Source: Climacium dendroides (Eukaryota > Streptophyta > Bryopsida > Hypnales > Climaciaceae). Taken from it: 64,000 nt of DNA. Location of the stretch: the NCBI GenBank assembly GCA_950106755.1, contig OX467084.1, forward strand, positions 29,949,213 through 30,013,212, in the 5' to 3' direction. The notes under the pieces are model-generated. The model did no database searches. It saw nothing but the letters and a program-made list of their open reading frames with translations, and was not told the origin of the DNA. Position 1 is the stretch's first letter. Every line of letters begins with the position of its first letter. Made by a program: the position numbers and the translations under genes. This document shows positions 56,600 to 64,000 of this stretch, one piece after another.

Positions 56600-58480
56600 C
56601 CGGCGATAGCAAGATGGTCTCGATGGTTCTTCGGTTGTGTCTGGTAACCTAGTCCAGAGTCAGACTTAGTGATGATGGCTGAGCTTCGGACAATGCATCT
56701 CCTTTGCTTTTGCCGTCAACACCTTCAAAGTCCGCCCACACAACTCCTGTCCGGTGTCTCATCCGGCAATAGAGTACTGAGAAAAAGTTGTATTTGCTCT
56801 CACCAGAACTCCTCTAACTTACTCGAAGACGATTTACTTGTCCACCACCCAACTCACATTCTTAACCTACACAAGCAACTACTCAAAAGCAACGCAATGG
56901 AGGGCGGCTACCTCCAGATGCGCGTATGCAGCCCACTTGAAATCCATGCTAACTAGCCGCACAAAAAGAGGCCTTTCCCCTCATTGTCATTGATCCTAGA
57001 AGTCATGTACCCTGAACCTAACCCTTCAGAAATCCCAACAACCACATGTGACAGTTGTCACTGAAGGATCGGCAGAGGAAAGAACGAAAAACCATCCCCG
57101 TAATGGTGAACGAGGTTGCAACACAACGGCAGCTATTTTGCTAAGGTTTTGTATTGCAACATACTTTGTCCGAAATTCAGGTTCATTGCAAAACCATTGC
57201 GAAAGTGCTGCCAACTTAGTGCAAAAGTCTTGAGCATGGAACCAATGCACAGGAAACTCATATTCAGTTCCCCGTGTCAAAATTCCCGGTGAGTCCCACT
57301 TTTCCCGGTGTGTCTTACACTGGGAACACCGGGAAAGGACCGGGGAAAGTGGCACTCACCGGGAATTTTAACACCGGGAACTGAACATGAGACCCTGTGA
57401 TGCGTATCTATGCCTAAATTGTTGCGAAAACAATTGCAATCATGAATAGTTGCACTTACATTGCATAATGTTGTACTAAACCATTGCAAAATTGATAATA
57501 AAATTTTGGTTGTCATTGTGCAGAACCGTTGCACTGCAAAAATGATCGGAATGTCATCCTTCCGTACGGGGTTCTCTGGGTGTGAAAATAGTTGATTCTC
57601 CCTCAACCCTCCAACGGGTCTAGGGTGACTTACCGTAGTGCATACCAACACAAATTTCGGTTTCACATAACATGGATGACAAATGACCATGGGCAGTGAC
57701 AAAGTTCTGATAGACAGCTCATCTCGCCTGCCCTGGCTATGAGAATTTCCCAGAACCGACTGATAAACCATTGTGCTACTGCTTTGTTCCAATCAATGGA
57801 TTGGTAATGCTAGTAACTCTCTCTTCTCTATTCCATTTTCTTTGCTTTGCTTTCCAATGTGGCAGATATTGTTTGACAAAACCTATGGAAACTCATTGCA
57901 AATTGACTATACTTAATGGCTTCCAATGTGTCCAATACTACATGACCAGGCTTGGAATTAACGACCTTTGACATGATAGATCTCTTCAGAGTTCTAGCAA
58001 GCTTCGAAATTCACACGCTTCATTGGTTCAATAATTTTTGGAGCACATGAGAGATGCTTCGTTAGTTTATGATGTTAATCAAGAACGTCAAATTCGTAAA
58101 AATGGCGTAGTTTCTAGAAATTAACATTCTGCAAGTGCACGTCTGGAACCTCATATCTACTTGACTCCTAGTTTCTGCAGCTCTGTCAAGCTGTGCATTC
58201 CATGTGAATGTTGAGTTAGTGGCACTCTGGAATACGCCAGTTTGACGTACAATGAAGTTATTTCCATGATTGCTGTTACGCAAATCAAATTTCATCACTT
58301 GAAAGTAGCTAGTATGCTGAGCCGGAGAAATTCCATTGATTCGATCGAGTAGTACAAGTGCAACACTAGTGCAACTGCTGTAGCCCAGTTGAATCACACC
58401 AACAGAGAGGCTTACCTGCTTTGGCTCCCTGGGCCATGGCAAGCATACGCAGCTACGCACCAGCTCTCAGTACACAGGCA
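56600..58480. other. GC-balanced island upstream of the LTP gene
   Basis: Composition shifts near 56,590. Several open frames occur (for example plus 56,669-56,956 and minus 57,277-57,792) but none shows a recognisable motif or splice structure. Words such as aaaccattgcaaa, gttgca and cattgc recur between 57,110 and 57,540. The stretch may hold a decayed gene. Confidence 0.35.
57256..57391. repeat. 136-bp fold-back with CCCGGT motifs
   Basis: The left arm reads CTCATATTCAGTTCCCCGTG and the right arm, inward, CTCATGTTCAGTTCCCGGTG. Both continue AAAATTCCCGGTGAGT and CCACTTT(T)CCC. The arms pair over about 60 bp with few mismatches and a short loop. It may be a small fold-back MITE or a hairpin-RNA locus. 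Confidence 0.65.
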
Positions 58481-58481
58481 C

Positions 58482-58540
58482 GTAGATGACATGGTGTACG
58501 CTGATACGTCAATGACCGTCATGTAGATGACATGGTGTAC
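58482..58540 (+). promoter_or_regulatory. Direct repeat in the LTP promoter
   Basis: GTAGATGACATGGTGTAC occurs at 58482-58499 and again, unchanged, at 58523-58540, about 240-300 bp upstream of the LTP start codon. A TACGTCA element lies between them. The spacing (41 bp, about four helical turns) is compatible with a duplicated transcription-factor site, but no factor is assigned. Confidence 0.45.
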
Positions 58541-58782
58541 CCGTATCAATCATTTGAAATAGCGCTAGCTAGCTAACTAACTAATATCCTGCCATGTCCA
58601 GACTCCAGGACACCCAGCTAGCCTTCTGCAGGAGTACATATTAAGACTCTTCTCATTCTGTCGATCTCAGCTTCCCAGCTACCAAGCTAGGCTCTCTTTT
58701 TTGATATCTAGATTCAATCAGAAGTATAATCAATAAAATTGCATCCTAGTGTGGGATTTGACGAGCTGTTGCACCATTGGCG

Positions 58783-59538
58783 ATGAGGGTGGCAATGCAG
58801 GTGCAATCTCTGCTTCTGATCCTGCTAGTGGGGCTGAGCTGCAGCATCTGCCACTGCAGAGCCCAGGCGACATGCGGTCCTACCAGTATGTTAGTGGCGT
58901 GCTTGCCGGCAGCGGAAGCGGATGTGCAGCCTAGTGCGCAGTGTTGCACGATGCTGACGAGCTACCTGACCACCGACCCGGAAGCTTGCCTTTGCCAGGC
59001 GGCCTCCAGCTCCGCCTTCGAAGCCTCCGGCGCCGCCGTGCAGTACGCCATCACCATCCCCGAGAAGTGCAACCTGGCTTACAAGGCCGGGACCCAGTGC
59101 AATGGTACGGGACTCTATCTTCTTACCTTTAGTGCCAGCCGTGGCTTATTCTGATCTATCGTCTCTAAATATACAGTATGTTATATGTTATGTGCTGTCT
59201 ATTTCATCCTTTCTAGCTTTTTCCATCTACATGTTGACTAGTGAATGCAAATGTGTCAAGTTCTCTGAAGTTCATATAATAGAGAGGAAGAGGGTTGGAA
59301 GACTAGCTTGGGACGTTCTAGCAAGTGTGAGCCTTCCAATGAACCAAAAAGTATGTTTGTACAGTACACCCTTTGACATCCCTTTTTCAAATTACAAGTT
59401 AGCCTTAACTTGTCCCGTAGAAACCTAGCTTGGCGCCTCTTGAAGGTTGTCTAGTTTATTTATATACACCAACGTTGTTGATCGAATTAATCGTGCTGTA
59501 TGTGTTGTGCAGGAATTACGATTCCTGGAGGCCAGTAA
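58783..59538 (+). CDS. Non-specific lipid-transfer protein, D-type-like, two exons
   Basis: This is a small secreted protein expected to bind lipids in a cavity held by four disulfides and act in the cell wall or cuticle. Exons 58783-59104 and 59513-59538 join in frame across a GT-AG intron to give 115 residues. Residues 1 to about 29 form a signal peptide (hydrophobic core LLLILLVGL, cleavage probably after RAQA). The mature part has the eight-cysteine pattern C-x8-C-x13-CC-x13-CLC-x24-C-x9-C. Exon 2 adds only GITIPGGQ after the last Cys, an intron position usual for several plant LTP types. Spacing best fits type D; there is no GPI-anchor tail. The first ATG (58783) gives the complete signal peptide. 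Confidence 0.9.
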
Positions 59539-59809
59539 ATAAGGCATGGTCAGGAGTGTACGTGCTCTGCCTTGTGCACGTGCCTATATACTAGTTTACT
59601 TCCATCTGAACGAACTTGCGGACTACATACAGTCACTGGGAGTGAGTTGCAGGAGTATAATAAATCCAAGCAGAACTCAGGAATACATTTCATACTACTT
59701 CACATGCATGCATTTCGATTTTCTGTATCACACCACTGAATCAACTATTCACCTGATGACTGGATCAGTGATTGCCTATGAGCCTATCTACGGGCTGAGT
59801 ACAAAGTGA

Positions 59810-61300
59810 CTTCAAATCTGCACAAATTGTTCTCACAAATTCCCAAGTTCTCTCGCTCTTTCTTAAAACGCAGGTATCATTTACAATCGTCAAATGTATT
59901 CAGATCTGCTGGCCATGGTGTATGAATATTAATCTATGTTTCTTAAATGTGATTGATGAAGTAATGATTGGTCAATATTATATAGACCAGACGTAGAATT
60001 TGTCACAATATTGGCCGAATTGCTCAAATAAATTATAATCAAGCACTGCATTGTCGTCGCTAAGGAATAATCATTGTTAGTGCTCATATATGATTTGCCC
60101 CAAAATAAAGGTCAATTCACTGTATACTGTTTAGCAGATTACCGGTAGTATGAATCATCATCTTGATGAACCGTATATTTCTTCCTCAGATCAAGCTTTT
60201 GAGTGCTTTGAGGACTTGGGATATATGTTGGAGGAAAATTGTGCATGCATTACACACCAATTTTTTTTGGTAACTGAGAAGTACTATAACTCAGTAAAAT
60301 TCTTGTGATGTTTAACACAAAGGATCATATATATTTGCCCCAAATCGTCGAGAGCTTCAATCCGCAGACCTCTTGGTCTAGCATAAATGGTCGAATCAAT
60401 TGATTCCACCAGTCATGAGGCAACACTGCTGAACATGCGTTTTGATCCTTCTATTGATTCTTTGATTGATTCATGTGCTGGTGCCTGTCGAAGAAACGAA
60501 CCAGGGTGTTGATTACTCCTTAGGCTAGCAATATCATATATGGCCAACCAATGTCATACTCAGCTCCGATGCCAAGGCTTGCACGCTCCAATCATTCTTC
60601 AGTCGAGAATGATCGATGCTAGCTCTGTTCTAGGACATTCTACGATGCTAAGAACTTGCCCTCTTTTACTCAAGTACTTAGTAACCGTGAATGAAAAGTT
60701 TGTCTCCTCTCGACAGCAGAGATTTCAAACACTTTTCGGGCAAGGAATAATTGAAGGCCTTGGACCACAAAATCGATCTACTTATTTGGTTTTACAAACA
60801 ATTTCAGTGCGTAATTCTACTTGCAACACATATGGCTCCCAAAGAATTGCAACTGAGTGGGTGCAGTATTTGAGTGGTGCAAAAATCAGTTCGGTCCCCC
60901 GCGAGCATTCATTGTCACAACAGAAAAGGGCTCTGAAATTAATTCCTAAAGCGATTGCAAGATGTAGGAGCTAGCCAGTCGATCTGTGGTTGCTCAAATT
61001 TGGAAAGAAACTGGAGCGATTACGTGCAGTGAGATACTGAGACACTGAGATTTGCTGACACGGTTACTATAATTTCCATCCCAATACATACCGATTCCAA
61101 GCACATTGAATTGCTAAGAGTGCAATGCTCATGCAATGGGTGGCTACTTGTGAATGGCTCAATCGTTAGATCTAAACCCAGTTGGGTTAGGATCTAACCC
61201 AACACAACTAGATACTAGTATGGATTGTCATTAGGAGCGGGTACGCACAGTTTCCGTTATGTGCCTCCGAGAGCCTCCTACCGTTGTATGCACTTGACCT
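59810..61300. other. Downstream of the LTP gene, nothing defined
   Basis: Composition stays moderately GC-balanced to about 61,300, then turns AT-rich after a (TTAA)n run at 61,311-61,325. A 144-codon plus-strand frame at 60,540-60,974 has no recognisable motif. No RNA gene was recognised. Confidence 0.4.
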
Positions 61301-61325
61301 TCGTTTTTTTAATTAATTAATTAAT

Positions 61326-63420
61326 GCCAAAATCGAATTCTTATAAAAGGTTAACCTGTAAACAACCCTGCAGCTATTTTTTGGTCGATGAATGATAAAG
61401 AATATTTGTGTAGGACAAAAGTGCAACTATTCATCCTCAAAATTTTGCATGAAAAGGGGAGGTCTTGTATAATACTTAAACTTTCAATGAGTGCTTTTGC
61501 TTTTTTTTAATCAACTATTCACTAAATGCCAAAAGGGATGATTTCCATGGTCATAGGCCCGTCCTTTAAGGGTTAAGAAACATGTAGTAAATTAGTGAAA
61601 AATGAGTAAGAGTTGTGTCAAAAACTTCACTAATTAAGAACAAGTCATCAAAAGCAAATGAATGAACCACTACCTTAAACCATCAACAAAACAACTAAAA
61701 CATATTAAACAAAGCCCACTTCCATGTATTCATATTAAACAAAATTATAATAATTTAACTATTTTCACTTTTATGATCTTCTTAAATTTAAAAAGATATG
61801 ATATTTTGTTCACTTGTGAATATATGACTATTTGAAAAATAATTACATGAATACAAAAGTGAAACCATCTTTATACCATATAAATATAAACAAACCATTT
61901 TGAATGAAAAAAATAATTTTTTAGTCATTGCAAACACAAAGGCTAGGTTATACTACTATAGTAGTATATGATACATGAGAGCTTGGTTGGATAACACTAG
62001 GAAACTCAAGGTTAGGATTAGGGTTTAGGATTTTAGCTAGGACTAAGGTTCCTCTTCATCATTTTTTATGTATCTTCCCTTCATAACCAATCCAAACAAT
62101 CATGAGAAAGAGTGGATGAATCATTTGTATGTCAACTAAACAAGACATTAGATATAGTATAAGGGCTCTTTCTTAGAATTTTCTAGTTGGAATGCTTTAA
62201 TATTTGTTTGGTATATGGCATTACTTTACTTTTGAAATTTACATATTATTAATTATATATCAATACTATATAGTAGACAAAAAGGACATAAAGGCAATTG
62301 CAAAAAATTATTATTATTTTTGGCTCAAAATAGCTTAAATACTAGAATGTTGTGACTTTTGAAATAAAATTTATAAATATGAAATCAAATATGTATAATT
62401 TGTAAAGCATTCAAAATAGTATGTGTGTAAAAATTCAAACTTAAAAAAATTTATTCCTAAAAGCTATGTAAATAAAAGAATGATGGAAAATGTAAGAAAA
62501 TAGATACTTTGAAAATTGTTTGTTTAGAAAATAATAAAAAAATTCAAGAATACAAAATATAAAAATTCATTGTTTAAAACTTAAAGATGCTTCTTCTCAA
62601 CCATTTGCATCTTTGGAGAAAAAATAATGTTCTTCACACATGCGCAATGGTACTACATTTTGAGCACATGTAGAAGGTGAAAATTTTATTATTTTTAGAA
62701 AATTTCTTCATACTTAGGCTTGTGTAACTTTAGTAGAAGTCCTTCTATTCCAATTTTGACCTTCAAATTTGCATCTTGGATTAGAAACAATACTAAAACC
62801 CTCCAAAATGGCTAAGGTAGATATCTGATTGGAGGTGGTTTTAAATTAGTATAATAATTTTAGAATATTAAAAAATTACTCAATGTCTAAAACTACATAT
62901 CTTTATTTCAAATTTTATAGAAAAAGGTCATATGGCACAAAAGTTATGAACAAAAAACCACTTGTTCAAGGCCAAAGGAAAAAAAAGGACAAATGTTTCT
63001 TACAACAACCCATAACCACTTTATTGTATAAAGAACATGTTAGAAATATATTGGAACTAATTCAAAACAACAACATGCACAACAATATTACAAGGGAACC
63101 TCAATTAATTATGCAATCAAACCACACAACTACTAAGATGGGCAATTTCGTTAAAATGGCAAAATTCTGCTATTTTGGTAGTTTTTACAGTTCAAAGTAG
63201 GCAGTCTGAAGTATACAATGGGTCATAGATGTCTAAAATCTATATCTTTTTTAGACAAGTGAAATCTACAATTGTGCTAGATGTCATTTTTACAATTCAG
63301 ATTGTACAATCTAAAATCTATAGTGTTCATAGATTTCTTAAATGTATAAAAGTCCAAGATTCCTAAAAACTATATCCTTCCTAGATGTCACTTTTACAAT
63401 TTAGAGTGGGCGGCATTTCT
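61326..63420. other. Gene-free AT-rich spacer
   Basis: No gene is supported. gtcctttaagggttaagaaa near 61,562 resembles a P-family terminus without a clear partner. The Lys/Asn-rich plus-strand frame at 62,883-63,200 fits AT-rich chance. Short repeats of ctatatc(c/t)tt(t/c)(t/c)tag occur between 63,235 and 63,390. Confidence 0.45.
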
Positions 63421-63483
63421 TCTACCTTAATGGGAAATTTCGTTAAAATGGCACGTGGAATGAAATTTCCCATTAAGGTAGAA
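63421..63483. repeat. Perfect 21-bp-stem hairpin
   Basis: TCTACCTTAATGGGAAATTTC is followed after about 20 bases by its exact reverse complement. The loop contains CGTTAAAATGGCACGTG, and the words aatttcgttaaaatggc also occur at 63,148-63,165 without a hairpin. It is intergenic, with no T-tract, so it is not a typical terminator. Confidence 0.8.
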
Positions 63484-64000
63484 GAAAATAAATAACATAG
63501 AACTAAAGAAGAACCAACTCTTAGGGGGAGGTAAATCAATAAGATACCACCAAATCAACATGATGAGCACATATGATAGTATTTGCATTTTTAATTGCCA
63601 CAAATTACAACTAATAATATAATTACTATTAAATAACAAGGTTTGCTTCCATTAAATCATATTAGTAAATGGAAAGGGATTTTGAACAATAAAATTTACT
63701 ATGCATTATTTGGACAACGTAAAAATAGAATATGAATTTTCTAAATGCTACTGATAGGTATACCATAAATTGATACAAAGATATATTATTTAAACCTTGT
63801 ACATCCTCAAAATTAACATAACATTCAGTAGCTAAAGCAAAGGCTATCTTTCTTCTCTTCCAAGAATTTCATCCACAGGAAGTGGTGGCGCCAACTACTA
63901 AAACTAATTTAATTGGAGTCAGCTAAGCCCTCATTAATTGTTTCACTACTTTTATCTCTTATAGTCTGACATTTTTCGACATCTGGCCATGTAGCTACTG

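Noticed and set aside
57277..57792. 171-codon minus-strand open frame
   Set aside because: It reads through the 57,256-57,391 fold-back, has no recognisable domain, and the sequence is rich in short repeats (attgca words). Length alone is not enough in this GC-balanced stretch.
58062..58460. 132-codon minus-strand open frame upstream of the LTP gene
   Set aside because: No motif is recognised, and it lies in the presumed LTP promoter region.
60540..60974. 144-codon plus-strand open frame
   Set aside because: No motif, signal peptide or splice context is recognisable. It could be a small gene, but nothing in the sequence supports it beyond its length.

Overview
This is nuclear DNA from a land plant. 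Two long, heavily spliced eukaryotic genes have GT-AG introns of mostly about 60-300 bp, a third gene encodes an eight-cysteine lipid-transfer protein (a land-plant family), and telo-box motifs (AAACCCTA) sit at the 5' ends of the two large genes. Short introns, an AT-rich intergenic space full of small non-autonomous transposons, and a D-type-like lipid-transfer protein point to a bryophyte, a moss or liverwort, rather than a fern or gymnosperm. The species is inference; the sequence does not name it.

Layout. 1-25,300 is AT-rich and almost gene-free: a frame running off the left edge, several families of MITE-like inverted-repeat elements, degenerate tandem repeats, short exon-like modules, and one decayed long reading frame (19,770-22,065) split by a 215-bp CACTA-like MITE. 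26,081-36,180 (minus) is a complete 38-exon gene for the second-largest subunit of RNA polymerase III (NRPC2). 36,200-41,400 is a spacer carrying one copy of an ~850-bp repeat. 41,422-48,817 (minus) is a complete 22-exon MCM4 gene with an inverted pair of E2F sites and duplicated telo boxes upstream. 49,200-56,550 is AT-rich repeat DNA with two more copies of the ~850-bp repeat and two further MITEs. 56,600-61,300 is a second, more GC-balanced island holding a two-exon non-specific lipid-transfer protein gene (58,783-59,538, plus). The rest is AT-rich again.

Functionally, MCM4 (replicative helicase) and NRPC2 (tRNA/5S rRNA synthesis) are both growth-linked housekeeping genes, lie head-to-tail on one strand and share telo-box motifs, which fits co-expression in dividing cells but does not prove it. 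I found no clearly new protein system. The least-explained signals are in the repeats: TTAA-flanked elements with CCCCTAAA termini (a piggyBac-like signature), a conserved small hairpin (GATGAAGTTT / AAACTTCATC) in four dispersed blocks, gene-like modules with a short first exon and a consensus GTAAG donor, a 369-bp fold-back, and a non-canonical GC-AG intron in MCM4. All exon models were built by eye from splice consensus, frame continuity and family conservation; no alignment or search was run.
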